Source: Lithodes maja (taxonomy: Eukaryota > Arthropoda > Malacostraca > Decapoda > Lithodidae). From it: a DNA stretch of 64,000 nucleotides. This document shows positions 41,192 through 51,365 of the stretch, piece by piece (the stretch's first letter is position 1; each line of letters opens with the position of its first letter). The stretch covers positions 268,501 through 332,500 of the forward strand of contig JBAKBP010000196.1 of NCBI GenBank assembly GCA_037953745.1, written 5' to 3'. The position numbers and the translations under genes were made by a program. The notes under the pieces were generated by a model. The model made no database searches, was not told the origin of the DNA, and worked only from the letters and a program-made list of their open reading frames with translations.

Positions 41192-43045
41192 TGTTACGAC
41201 CGGGCACTCGGGTACACTAGGGCTCTTACACAGGACTCGAGTATGGCTCGCTGCCACAACGGAAACACACGATCCCAACCCCAGAGTACTGCCAGCCGAA
41301 CAAAAAACGCCACTACCCTCCAGAGTTCTATCTGCTATAACGGGGTATACAAGAACTCGGTACTAGCGTTTCACACAACAGACTAATAACAAGACGGGAG
41401 TTATCTAGTCTGGTCAACAATCAAACAAAGAAGAAAGTACTACAACACTAAAGAATAGTGTTGGCCAAAGCCGAAGTAATCCACCCTTGAACTAAGAACT
41501 TAAGAAGTCCTCCACCCTCTACTTCGGATCGGCACTATTACGTTACGTTAAACAATAGTCCTCGAGCATCAAGCAAGGAATCTTCTGATAAGTTAGATGC
41601 TTCTCGAATACTCATAAGAAGTAAGTATCGGATTTTGAACAGCAATTTAATGAATAACTCACTGGTAATTAAAGGCTTTAAATTGACATAAGAAGAATTA
41701 TAAGAATAAGCAATAGGATATGGCAAACATTAAGAAGAAGTACTCCGACAATGCACTGGCAATAGCCTACTAAGATTGTGCTCGTGGGCCACTAATCTCT
41801 GAAGTAGCTAAGCGTGCCACACATGAAATCAATAGTGCTTAAACAATAATATACATAAGGAGAAGCTTCAATACTATGCTGTATCTGCTGGTCGAGCAAA
41901 GTCTAGCTGGGATATCTAAGGTTAAGAGACAATGGCTGAGCAAGCGGCTCGTAGCCTAGCGAGGTCCTTAAGACTGTGCGGCCAAATTACGGTAATTGAC
42001 GGGATGCTCTCTTGAGAGATCCAGATCACTAGTATCTGGTTCTCTCCTGGCGATCCTCTCAAAGTCAAGCAAATGAGATAGCACAGTGTTGGGTGGCACA
42101 GGCAAAAGCCCTCACTCGCAACACAGTGCTAAACTCCCACGGTACACAATCAAAAAGACCCCCTAGGCTTCCCACGTCTCCGTTGCAATTGTGCTGGTTC
42201 AACCAACCTAGCACTCATAGGAAATCACAACTCGAGGAACCCTATCCCAGTCTAGCATTACCTAAACCAGCAGAAAACAGGAACATGAATAATAGTACAC
42301 AGGGAAATACATATACGAGTGCAACAAACATCAATCAATCCTATTCTAGTTGACCCTTCCAAAATAGGCTATCTAACAGGCACTATCTCGTGAGAACTCA
42401 AGCGATAATACTTTGGCTGACTAAATCTGCACCAAAGGGGTCATGGAGGTTAAACAGGGACGAGAAGAGAAGAAGATAGGCTGTTCAGAGAGTAGAGAAA
42501 GTTCACATCAGTCGGAAAGAATATGGATAGTTGCAAGGGATATGAGAGGTCGCTTTGCCTGATGAGTTCTGATGGCTGGTGGCACGAACCTCTCTTTTTA
42601 TACTCGGCCCTCTAGCGGCATATCTCAAACTACTTAAGGACCGCCCACTGGCAATCATGACGTCATATTCTCTCTCAATCTGGGATCGACAAAGAACTTC
42701 CCACGCGCTGAAAGGGAGGAAGGGAGGAGGGAGGAGGGAATTAGGCCTACCGGCCCGCGTGGCGCACTCACTGATCCCTGTTACGTAATATCTCTCTCTC
42801 TCTCCTCTCATCATTACATATAAGTCCCACACACAATACTTATATCTAATGATATAAAATAGAACTCGTTGACTTAGAAGAAAACAAAATACATAATGAT
42901 AATACTTATAGTACAACGGTTCACATAAACTGAGTTAGGAAACTCTACACAGACTACAGCCAAAGTTCCTGCCCTGACGATCCTAGCGAGAGTGGGGCCT
43001 GACTGGGCGTTCTGTACAGCATGCTCATACTCGACATGCGTCACA
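41192..43045 (-). repeat. 5' LTR of gypsy B
   Basis: Pair of 33903-35756. On the minus strand a TGACGTCA site (42658-42665) lies about 55 bases upstream of TATAAAAAGAGAG (42590-42602). A CATCAG initiator-like word follows at about the right distance. Confidence 0.95.
42590..42665 (-). promoter_or_regulatory. Candidate core promoter in the gypsy B LTR (CRE plus TATA box)
   Basis: TGACGTCA, the cAMP-response/ATF palindrome, precedes a good TATA box, TATAAAAAG, in both LTRs (35369-35376 and 35305-35313 in the other copy). Core-promoter function is inferred from motif and spacing. Confidence 0.55.
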
Positions 43046-43828
43046 GAAGAGATGTAGTAGGAGTTCTAGGTGGAACACCAAAAATTAGTCTTGCGGCCCT
43101 GTTAAGAACAGACTGAACTTTCTTCAAAATATAATTTGGAAGACCCACCAACAGGGCATTGCAATAATCAACACGAGAGAAGACCAATGAGTGAACCAAG
43201 TTATAAACGGCTTCACCAAATAGAGATTTCTGATGTGCAAGTAACAACTTTTAACTATCTGGTTTACATGCTCTTTGAAATCTAATCGGGAGTTCACATA
43301 TACACCCAGATTTCGAACAGAGTTGGCCGGTCGCAGCTGAGATCCACCCACATTGATGGAGAGGGCACCTACCATATCATCAGCTCTTCTATTTTCTCGG
43401 ATGATGAGAATATCAGTTTTACCATCATTTAGTTTAAGTTTTCTCGCTCTCATCCACTTATTGATATCAGACATCAACAATTCCATCTTACTCCGTATAT
43501 CAACTATATTTGTGATTCTCACATAAATCTGGGTGTCATCTGCATAAAAGTGAAAGGTGACATTATGTGCACGAAGCAGAAGAGACAAACTGCTAATATA
43601 AATTATAAATAGGATAGGACCTAAAACTGATCCCTGCGGAACACCATACTGCAGGGGTGTCGAGTCCGAGACCACTTGATTTACCATCACACTCTGGGAT
43701 CTACCTGACAAGTACGACCCAAGAAGCAAGAGAGCGGAGTCACGCACACCACAATCATAAAGATCACTCAATAACAACTCGTGATCCACTGTGTCAAAAG
43801 CCGCAGAGAGATCAAGCAATCCTCTGAA
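43046..43828 (-). pseudogene. Non-LTR element E, reverse transcriptase (5'-truncated)
   Basis: The frame 43819-43124 carries RT motifs: LLDLSAAFDTVDHELL (motif A), LQYGVPQGSVLGPILFIIYI (motif B), FHFYADDTQIYVRI (catalytic YADD) and NKWMRARKLKLNDGKTD. Near 43215 a one-base shift moves the homologous course to the overlapping frame 43247-43041 (LFGEAVYNLVHSLVFSRVDY, VLNRAARLIFGVPPRTP). That course then continues across gypsy B at 33902. The 5' truncation at about 43828 cuts the RT just before motif A, so fingers and endonuclease are gone. It belongs with CR1/L2-like families. Confidence 0.85.
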
Positions 43829-44088
43829 TCTACATCAGTAAATAGGGAGGAAGTGTCTAGGTCAACACTAGCAGGATCAACTTTGTCCTTCTTACTGTGG
43901 TGACCAGCCCCACTCCTAATCACTACACAGGAGGGAAACAAATTGGGATACTGATTTTCTAATTGCTTAGTGTTATCAGAGGAGGGAGTGGAGGTAAACA
44001 ATGGGGTCTGGTATCACTTTGCCACCGGCGATATCGTTGCCCATCAAAAGGTGTACTCCTTCTACAGGTAGTGAATCTTGAATCCCAA
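43829..44088 (-). pseudogene. Gypsy relic C, protease fragment
   Basis: One frame reads GIQDSLPVEGVHLLMGNDI and AGGKVIPDPIV, the flap and second half of a gypsy aspartic protease. It is close in style to GIVEKLPVEGVDLLLGNDF of gypsies A and B. After a one-base shift near 43995 the next frame reads NLFPSCVVIRSGAG, the usual sequence following the protease in this group. The catalytic DTG half is missing, replaced by MITE sequence from 44089 on. I infer it is the upstream part of the gypsy at 29976-32945, separated by element E. Confidence 0.65.
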
Positions 44089-44416
44089 CAGTTGATTGAG
44101 ACCACCTAGAGCAGTCAATGTTTTTGCAAATTGTAGAACGTTTTGTTGTCTGTAGAATGCCGTTAGAGATGACGTCGCTACAACGTGTGGTTGCCGAGTT
44201 CTGATTATTATAGCGGCAAATTTTTAGCCACGCATTTTGCCTCATATGAGGCCTCCCGGATTCCAAGGGTTTATGACCTAGGGGATCGTTTTTTTGTGGG
44301 TTTTCCTTCATTTCTAACCCATTCCTGGTGTTTTCTGGATTTTTTTTTTTTTTTTACAACCTGCTGGTCCTGGGGTGTACATTTATTATTAAATAGCTGG
44401 GGTTCAGTGGGTTAAT
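44089..44416 (-). mobile_element. piggyBac-type MITE remnants (families III and II)
   Basis: Positions 44089-44276 are the inverted counterpart of MITE III (50646-50887): GCCTCATATGAGGCC then TCCCGGATTCCAAGGG, with a mutated TTAA. From 44285 to 44416 the sequence resembles the right part of MITE II (48300-48455): GGTTTTCCTTCATTtCTAAC, and CTGGGG, GGGTTAA at its end. Either a chimera or two adjacent fragments. Confidence 0.6.
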
Positions 44417-44419
44417 ATA

Positions 44420-44895
44420 ATACCCTCCATTCAAGCGCCCGCAGTAGCCAGTTTGAATCTACCGCCGCGGGGAAGAACAGAGTATCCGTCATAAGGGTAA
44501 CGCTTATTCTCTTATGGAATCGTCTTATGATTGGGTACCCGCTACGAAAAAACTTTCATAAAAAATTAAAACTTTACTTAATAAATGTTATACTACAGCT
44601 TTCCATCTCATGGATTTCTTGTAAGGACTTCCTTACGCTGCTCCCCAAGCCGCCATACTTTCTTCACTGACATATTAAGATTAACCTCAAGACATCAAGC
44701 GAATGGGAAGGGGATGGATGGGAGGGCCCTACATCGTCAATGATTATGGGGCCCCTACTAAATATTAGGTTTTCTTTCTTCCTTCCGGGAATCAAACCTA
44801 TAATTTATTAGTGGCCCCTCCATCATTGATGATATGCCTGATATCTTAAGACTGGGGGGGGGGGGGGGGGGGCATTCGTGACAATATAAAAAACC
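44420..44895 (-). mobile_element. DIRS 3'-terminal fragment (third DIRS copy)
   Basis: On the minus strand it corresponds to the 3' end of copy B. The segment 44640-44890 matches the region 13870-14075 with the internal complementary region (GGGGCCC, CATTGACG-like, AATATTAGGTTTTCTTTC, AACCTATAATTTATTAGTGG). The segment 44425-44640 is a diverged terminal repeat (AGTTTGAATCTACCGC, CTACGAAAAAACTTT, AGCTTTCCAT). It is clearly divergent from copies A and B. A 19-base G run (44854-44872) interrupts the match. Confidence 0.72.
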
Positions 44896-45181
44896 ACTAA
44901 CAAACTACTTTAGGTAGAGACAAAGAATCCAAATAATAATTTCTTAAAGCTTTTATTGCCTGCATGCAATAATTATAAAAATAGAAAAGGAAAGCAGTGC
45001 GTTCCTTCGAAGAATATCTGCTTATAGTTGGCCGGGTCTATACTTTGAGATCCGCCCTATTGTTGTCTGGGGACATATTTGTATTCCCATACCAACGGCT
45101 TACTGAACTATAATTCTTAGGATTATATTCTGGCCTTAACAATATTTGTACTTTTTGTACAATTTGTACATTTTGTTTATA
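44896..45181. other. Spacer, nothing recognised
   Basis: AT-rich sequence with ACTTTTTGTACAATTTGTAC repeats just before the Tigger element. No gene seen. Confidence 0.4.
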
Positions 45182-45653
45182 CAGTAAACCCTCGCTATCT
45201 CGGACTAATTGGGGGGAGACCCAGTCCGAGATGACCGAGATGTCCGAAGTCCGACTTATGTCCGACTTAAGAGAGGAAAATGTCCTAATTGGAAGAGGGA
45301 GTCCGAGCCACCAGAGAAAATGGAGACTTCCCCATCACTAACAACGTTGATTCAAGATAAATTACAGTACCTGTACAGTATCCAGCAGACATATATAATA
45401 AATATCACTTTCCTTCTCCATTTCACTGTCCTTCTCCACCTCACTGTAGCCTTAGATCTCGGAATTTGCCCTTAGATCTCGGAATTTTTCGAGGTATATG
45501 ACACCTGTCCGACAGACCATGTGGGCCCTTGGAGTTTTCCCCTTACATCTCGGAATTTTCCGAGATATACGGCGAACTTTCCGAGAGGCCGATGCCAGTC
45601 CGAGTAGTCCGGGTTTCCGACTTCTAGAGGTCCGAGATAGCGAGGGTTTACTG
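45182..45653 (+). mobile_element. Tigger/pogo-type MITE, 472 bp
   Basis: The inverted ends CAGTAAACCCTCGCTATCTC and GATAGCGAGGGTTTACTG are near perfect, flanked by TA (45180-45181, 45654-45655). Internal GTCCGAG and TCTCGGAATTT words recur many times. There is no transposase frame. Confidence 0.88.
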
Positions 45654-45655
45654 TA

Positions 45656-46162
45656 CTATATAGATGTAACTATGATAGATATCTTCAAAATTAAAAGTCA
45701 AAACTTTTGAGCTGTAGAACCAGCTCGACTTATTGGGTATCACGGCTCGTGATCTTATCACAATATCCGGCGGAGGGGCTCTAGAGGTCTTTGGGCTTAC
45801 CGGACCCCCCCCCCCCCTCTCTCCTTCTTCCTTGTAAGATTTAACTTTACTGTGTAGAAGCACATGGACTAACTAGACCTGCTGCCGCAATGCCACATCG
45901 GGCAGTGTTTTGGCTTATCCCGAGCCATAGACATGCCTCGTGTCAAGAAAGAACGGTTGGGAGCTCCCAGCTTAGTGCTAGCTATGCCATTTATGGAAGA
46001 TTTTTCCCGAAATCTGAGAGGAAGGAAACTCCAACTCGTGACTTTGTCTAGTCCCCGAGTAGAGGTAAGTAGATCCATATTTCAACCTCTGGGGTACGTA
46101 CCCAAGAGATAGGAATAATTAGGATTCCTGATTCCTTGCCATTGGCTAAGGAACTTAAGATC
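45656..46162. other. Spacer, nothing recognised
   Basis: It contains a C-run (45806-45818). No convincing frame or repeat partner in the window. Confidence 0.4.
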
Positions 46163-46388
46163 ATGTCAGATCACCGGAAGGTTATGAATTTGTCTCTAAT
46201 ATATTATAGAGGACACACCATCTTCCTGGATTGTTCATTCAGTCCTGAAAAATCGGCAAAGAAAAATTTGTTTTCGTTATGCCAGATCATCGGAAGGTTA
46301 TGAATTTGTCTCTAATGTATTATAGAGGACACATCATCTTCCTGGATTGTTCATTCAGTCCTGAAAATCAGCAAAGAATTTTTTTTTT
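46163..46388 (+). repeat. Two-copy tandem repeat, about 116 bp
   Basis: Two copies share GGAAGGTTATGAATTTGTCT, ATTATAGAGGACACA and TTCCTGGATTGTTCATTCAG, beginning near 46163 and 46279. They differ by few substitutions, suggesting recent duplication. Confidence 0.85.
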
Positions 46389-46398
46389 CGTTGTTGCT

Positions 46399-46598
46399 TT
46401 AACCCTCCAGACCCGGCGCCCTTAGCTCGCGACTGTACTGTGGTCCCGGGTGTTTTGCCGATTATTGGGCTATGTTCACTCACCTGTAACTCAATAAATA
46501 GGGCATTTATTGTTATGAATACAAAAATAAAATGTTCCACAAACCTTCCTCTGTAGAATGCCGTTGAGTAGAGGTCTCTAGCCCCAGTGGTTGCTTAA
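46399..46598. other. Candidate piggyBac-type terminus
   Basis: TTAACCCTCCAGACCCGG starts here and resembles the outer end at 54640-54659 read inward (TTAACCCCTCAGACCCGG). It may be the partner end of the piggyBac element whose transposase lies at 51599-54356. Internally it also shares words with MITE family I (CCCGGGTGTTTTG, CTGTAGAATGcCGTT), so it may instead be a diverged MITE. Confidence 0.35.
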
Positions 46599-47078
46599 CC
46601 CTCTCACCACGGATGGCCTCTTGAACGCCCATAAAAAAGCATGTAACAGGTACCCGGAAGGCCTCTTAAACACCCATGACGTCACAGCCTGTGAGCTTGC
46701 TGTGTGCGGCGTCGGTCCGACGCATGTAAACAACAGCCGGCTGGACCGACGCTCCGCATCTCCGGCCACAAGAAGGAGAGCGTCGCTTGTTCTTGTGTGC
46801 CTGTATGTTGTTGTTAAGTATCGAAAAGTGGTGTAAAGTGGCTGTTTTGGCCATAAAGTTATCTCCAATGAAATCATCATCACAGCTCAACCAGTTGACT
46901 TAGAGAGCTCTACTTAATGCCATTCTACAGGTAAATAACACAGCTACGCTTGGGGATGCGCGGGAATGCGGGAAGCAGTCTGATTAACGAATATACGGTA
47001 GCCTAGCCTAGACGTTTTTCGGCCAAAACACCCGGATTTCGAGGAATATATATATAATACATAGCCGGGGCTGGAGGG
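46599..47078 (-). mobile_element. piggyBac-type MITE, family I copy 2
   Basis: TTAA flanks at 46595-46598 and 47079-47082. Minus strand starts CCCTCCAGCCCCGGCTATG and ends CCGTGGTGAGAGGG. Closely related to copy 3 over its whole length and to copy 1 except for the right end. Confidence 0.85.
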
Positions 47079-47082
47079 TTAA

Positions 47083-47310
47083 TGGCGAGCGCGGGAAGTA
47101 GAGTGATTTTCGGCGGAAAATTCTTCCCGCGTTCGGATGCGTCGCCCCGGCCCCAGCTACCACGCACCTAGCCGCTCGTCGCGCCAGAGTGTTTGCCTCC
47201 CATAGACGACTTTAGTGGTTGATATTGACAATGTGATGTTTATTTGATATCTTTATAGTTACAGTATTTTGAGGCCAATTATATAAAGTATGTGTATTAG
47301 GGTATCACTG
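47083..47310. other. Spacer, nothing recognised
   Basis: GC-rich first half with GGCGAGCGCGGGAAG and its imperfect inverse, then AT-rich sequence leading into the tandem repeats. Confidence 0.35.
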
Positions 47311-47611
47311 TCACTAATATTGCTCATTTTCACTCGATACCGTACGTTTAATTAGTAATTGAGGTAGGTTATTGTTATATTAGGCACTGATTATTCATTA
47401 TCATAGGTGTTTATTATACTTTGGCCATCATATATTAGGTCTTGTGTCACTTTCACTTTGGTAAATATGCTTTAGAGAGTGTCACTGTCACTGATAATGC
47501 TCATTTTCATTCGATACCGTACGTTTTATTAGTAATTGAGGTAGGTTATTGTTATATTAGGCACTGATTATTCGTTACCACAGGTGTTTATTATACTTTG
47601 GCCATCAAATA
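47311..47611 (+). repeat. Tandem repeat of about 185 bp, left part
   Basis: Units share CACTGTCACTgATAaTGCTC, CGATACCGTACGTTT, AATTGAGGTAGGTTATTG and TACTTTGGCCATCA. The second unit is interrupted at TA by the Tigger element and continues at 51137. Confidence 0.85.
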
Positions 47612-47853
47612 CAGTCGACCCTCGATTTAACGGACCTCGATACAACGGATTTCAGATTTAACGGACTCTGTCCGTTGGTCGGACAACCTGTCCGACCAAC
47701 GGACAAAAGTCTGTTAGTAGAAAATATGTCTGGTAGGTGCGGGCGCGGCGCCACAATATCCCGCCAAATCATTGTTTACATCAGTTCCCGCCTAGCCACG
47801 AGTCCGCTCCGGTCCGCCCAGTGTTAATACATTCCATGCATTTAGCTACTTAA

Positions 47854-48774
47854 CCCTCCAGCCCCGGCTATGTATTATATATATATTCCTCGAAACCCGG
47901 GTGTTTTGGCCGAAAAACGTCTAGGCTAGGCTACCGTATATTCGTTAATCAGACTGCTTCCCGCATTCCCGCGCATCCCCAAGCGTAGCTGTGTTATTTA
48001 CCTGTAGAATGGCATTAACCCGTACAGCCCCAGCGACGCGCCTGACGCGTCGGCGATGTATGTAACGCACAGCCCCAGAGACGCGCCTGGCGCGTAACCC
48101 TAATTGCGCCGACCGTAACCTCAGGTGTAGCCACTCAAGAGGGCTCAGATTTGTATGGGAACTGTGTACGTATCCCACGCAACCGTGCCGATGGTTGAAA
48201 ACTCTCAAAGTCCACGTGCGTGCGCGTGAGCGCGCAATAACCTGTTTTTTTGGGATAATTGCCTTCAATTTTTTACTCTTGTAAAATACGTTTTCGGGGC
48301 TCTGTAGGACCATTTTTTAAGCTTTTTGAACGGTTTTTCGTGGTTTTTCCTTCATTCCTAACCCATTCGCTATTGTTTCAGGAATAAAACCATTTTTTGA
48401 AAACTGGCCGGGTTCTGGTGAACAAACATTACAAAACTAGCCGGGGCTGGACGGGTTAAGTAGAGCTCTGTAAGTCAACTGGTTGAGCTGTGACGATGAT
48501 TTCATTGGAGATAACTTTATGGCCAACACAGCCACTTTACACCACTTTTCGATACTTAACAACAACATACAGGCACACACGAACAAGCGACGCTCTCCTT
48601 CTTGTGGCCGGAGATGCGGGGCGTCGGTCCAGCCGGCTGTTGTTTACATGCGTCGGACCGACTCCTCGCACACGAAGCTCACAGGCTTTCAACCACTGGG
48701 CGTTCAAGAGGCCTTCTGGGTACCTGTTATATGCTTTTTTATGGGCGTTCAAGAGCCCTTCCGTGGTGAGAGGG
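47854..48774 (+). mobile_element. piggyBac-type MITE, family I copy 3, interrupted by MITE II
   Basis: Starts CCCTCCAGCCCCGGCTATG after TTAA (47850-47853) and ends CCGTGGTGAGAGGG; the right TTAA has decayed to TAA. Relative to copies 1 and 2 it holds a 441-bp insertion at TTAA (48015-48459). Confidence 0.85.
48019..48455 (+). mobile_element. piggyBac-type MITE, family II
   Basis: TTAA lies on both sides (48015-48018, 48456-48459) and the ends are CCCGTACAGCCCC and GGGGCTGGACGGG. The site is empty in both other family I copies (GGCgTTAAGTAGAG, with TACTTAATGCC in inverse). The left end has GACGCGCCTGaCGCGT-type repeats. Confidence 0.9.
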
Positions 48775-48783
48775 TAAGGCCTC

Positions 48784-50594
48784 CAAAAGTGGTTAAACGT
48801 AAGCGTGTTAACTTAAATGTAGCTCAGAAACTAGAGTTACTGCGAAAGTTGGATAATGGCAAGTCAGTGGCTTATATATGCCAAGAATATGGTATCAAGA
48901 AACAGACTGTGTCCGATATAAAGAAGAAAAAAGCCGAGCTAAAATCTTATGTCTCCACGTACTGTATTGTGTTGACGCCTCGGCCAGCGCTAGTGGCAAG
49001 GGCGTCCCCAGAAAGCATATGAAAATGGGCAAAGACCATCGACTCGATACAGCAGTGATGAAATGGTATGTGCAACAGAAGTCGAGTGGGAATCTTGTCC
49101 GGGGGGTTGAAATTTTAATGGCAGCAACAAAGTTGGCCGAACATTTGGGCATTGTTGACTTTAAGGGCAGTGATGGGTGGTTGTGGCGCTTCCGCAATCG
49201 TCATGGGCTTTTCAATGTGAAAGCACACGGTGAGGCTGGGAGTGCTAATAATGCTAGCCCTTCCGTCTTAAGCTGAACAAACTAATAGAAGACGAAGGGC
49301 TAGCCCTGTCACAAGTGTACAATGCGGATGAGACGGGATTTTATTGGCGTTCCTTGCCTAAAAATACACAGGCAAGGAAATCTGATGAGACAGCTAAGGG
49401 CAAGAAATTGTCCAAAGAGCGCCTTTCAGCATTGTGCGGTGCCAATACCACTGGAACCCACAGGCTTAAGTTGGCCATTGTTGGCAAAGCTAAGAAACCT
49501 CGCGCCCTCAAGGACCTGGACATGGAGCGAGACTTGCCAGTGCATTATTATAATTCAAAAAATGTCTGGTTCACAGGAGCCATATTTTTTGCACTGGTTC
49601 CACCATTGTTTTATTCCGGCAGTGCGAAAGTTCCAGAGGGAGGTCCTGAAGATTGCTGCCAGTGAAATTAAGGCGGTACTACTTCTCGACAACGCCCCAG
49701 CCCACCCTAGTGAGGACCAGTTGATCAGCGATGATGGCCGTATACGAGTCATGTATTTGCCATCAAACACCACTTCACTAGTCCAGCCCATGGACCAAGG
49801 TATCATTGCCACTGTGAAAAGGCGCTATACAAGGCGCTACCTTGATGAGGTGCTGGTTGTGCTCGAGGACGAGACCGACATCATCGAAGACACCCGAGGA
49901 GCTCGCACCCTAGCCAACTTAAAGAAGTATCACATCAAATCAGCGCTGTTCAACCTGGCAGATTCTTGGAGTGACATGAAGATTTCCACACTAAGTAACT
50001 GCTGGAAGAAACTCCTCATTGACGAAGATAACCCGGAGTTTACTGGGTTCGAGGGGTTCGAGGCCAGGGACTTCCACAGGTTGCTACGGGATGCTGGAGA
50101 AAATGCTGTGACAGAGGATGATGTTCGAGAGTGGTTGGACGAGAGTGAACATGATCCCGGGTATGAGGTCCTCTACCCAACAAATAGCTAGCCAGGTAAC
50201 TGAGGGGGAGACAGTGGACTCTAGCGACGAAGAGGATGAGATACCGAGGTGCAAAACCAAGCTCTCCACCCTACGCACGTACATTGATGCTCTAATTGAT
50301 TACAGTGAATACAGCGACCAACATGAGGCCCATGGATACTATGGGACCCTGCGCATGTTCCGAGAGTTAATCATACGTGACCAGCGTCAAGGAGGGAGGC
50401 AGGGGAAAATCAGCAGCTTCTTTGCCCCTCGACGTCCTGCACAGTCAACCCCTACTACAGAGCCCCAGCCTGGCCCTAGTGGTCACTCGGAGCCCCAGCC
50501 TGGCCCTAGTGGTCACTCAGAGCCCCAGCCTGGCCCTAGCGGTTACAAGCCCAAGCCTGGCTCTAGAGTTGACCCGAGCTCGGACTCGGAGTAA
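48784..50594 (+). pseudogene. Tigger transposase, multiply frameshifted
   Basis: Successive frames give an N-terminal HTH (PPKVVKRKRVNLNVAQKLEL, VAYICQEYGIKKQTVSDIKK) and a CENP-B-type DNA-binding domain (MGKDHRLDTAVMKWYVQQKS, DGWLWRFRNRHGL). The DDE domain follows (YNADETGFYWRSLP, VLLLDNAPAHPSED, LVQPMDQGIIATVKRRYTRR), with 34 residues between the last two Asp by my count. The C-terminal tail holds three EPQPGPSGHS-type repeats. Frame changes near 48965, 49262, 49590 (a T run) and 50175 kill it. The expected Met before PPK reads AGG, next to the MITE boundary, and the frame now runs upstream into the MITE. Confidence 0.88.
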
Positions 50595-50645
50595 CCACTC
50601 AGAGTCTTCTGATGTACATTATCCTGTAAATACATAATAGATTAA

Positions 50646-50887
50646 CCCTTGGAATCCGGGAGGCCTCATATGAGGCAAAATGCGCGGCTAAAAAGTCGCT
50701 GATATAATCATCAGAACTCGGCAACCACGCAACGTAGCGATGTCATCTCAACGGCAGTCTACAGACAAGAAAAATGTTCAACAATTTGCAAAAAAATTGA
50801 CTGCTCTAGGTGGTCTCAAGCAGTAGCTACTGAATTATGAAGTTTGAAAATACCAACCTTCATATGAGGCCCCCCATATCCAAAGGG
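50646..50887 (+). mobile_element. piggyBac-type MITE, family III
   Basis: 242 bp flanked by TTAA (50642-50645, 50888-50891). Ends CCCTTGGAATCCGGGAGGCC and GGCCCCCCATATCCAAAGGG, each followed inward by a TCATATGA palindrome. A remnant of the same family lies at 44089-44276. Confidence 0.88.
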
Positions 50888-51136
50888 TTAAAGTAAGAAA
50901 AACACTTTGTTTTTGTATTTTTGCCTTTTTTTGTACCTGTACCTGTGTTTCTATGTTTTCTATTATGCAATATGTAAGGAAAGACTTAAAAACTCCCAGA
51001 AAGTTAAAAAATCTTTATTTTCGAGGCATATTAGGGCAAAATCGGCGATTTTCGAGAGCCATTTTCCAGTTACGGACTTTTTCCAGCAACGAACACTGTC
51101 TCCCCCCTATTAGTCCGTTAAATCGAAGGTCGACTG

Positions 51137-51365
51137 TATTAGGTCTTGTGTCGCTTTCACTTTGGTAAATATGCTTTAGAGAGTCACTGTCACTGATAAT
51201 GCTCATTTTCACTCGATACCGTACGTTTTATTAGTAATTGAGGTAGGTTATTGTTATACTGTATTAGGCACTGATTATTCGTTATCACAGGTGTTTATTA
51301 TACTTTGGCCATCAAATATTAGGTCTTGTGTCTCTTTCACTTAGTTATATGCTTTGTAAACGTTT
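51137..51365 (+). repeat. Tandem repeat of about 185 bp, right part
   Basis: The end of the interrupted unit, then a third unit with the same words as 47311-47611. It carries the unoccupied TA site that corresponds to the Tigger insertion point. Confidence 0.85.

Larger units (their letters stand above)
33903..43045 (-). mobile_element. Gypsy B: intact Ty3/gypsy retrotransposon with integrase-RT gene order
   Basis: The element is 9143 bp long with 1854-bp LTRs (33903-35756, 41192-43045), a primer site, a polypurine tract, and one unbroken Gag-Pol frame. The 4-bp duplication GAAG occurs at 33899-33902 and 43046-43049. By eye the LTRs differ at two substitutions and two single-base indels, so it is a recent insertion. 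It lies inside non-LTR element E. No env-like frame is present after RNase H. This is the only element in the window with all parts apparently functional. Confidence 0.95.
47612..51136 (+). mobile_element. Tigger (pogo) DNA transposon, full length but degenerate
   Basis: The inverted ends CAGTCGACCCTCGATTTAAC and GTTAAATCGAAGGTCGACTG are flanked by TA. The neighbouring tandem repeat reads CATCAAATATTAGG without the element, confirming TA duplication. It encodes a broken transposase (48784-50594). A composite MITE (47854-48774) sits at the start of the gene and another (50646-50887) in the 3' part, both at TTAA. Confidence 0.92.
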
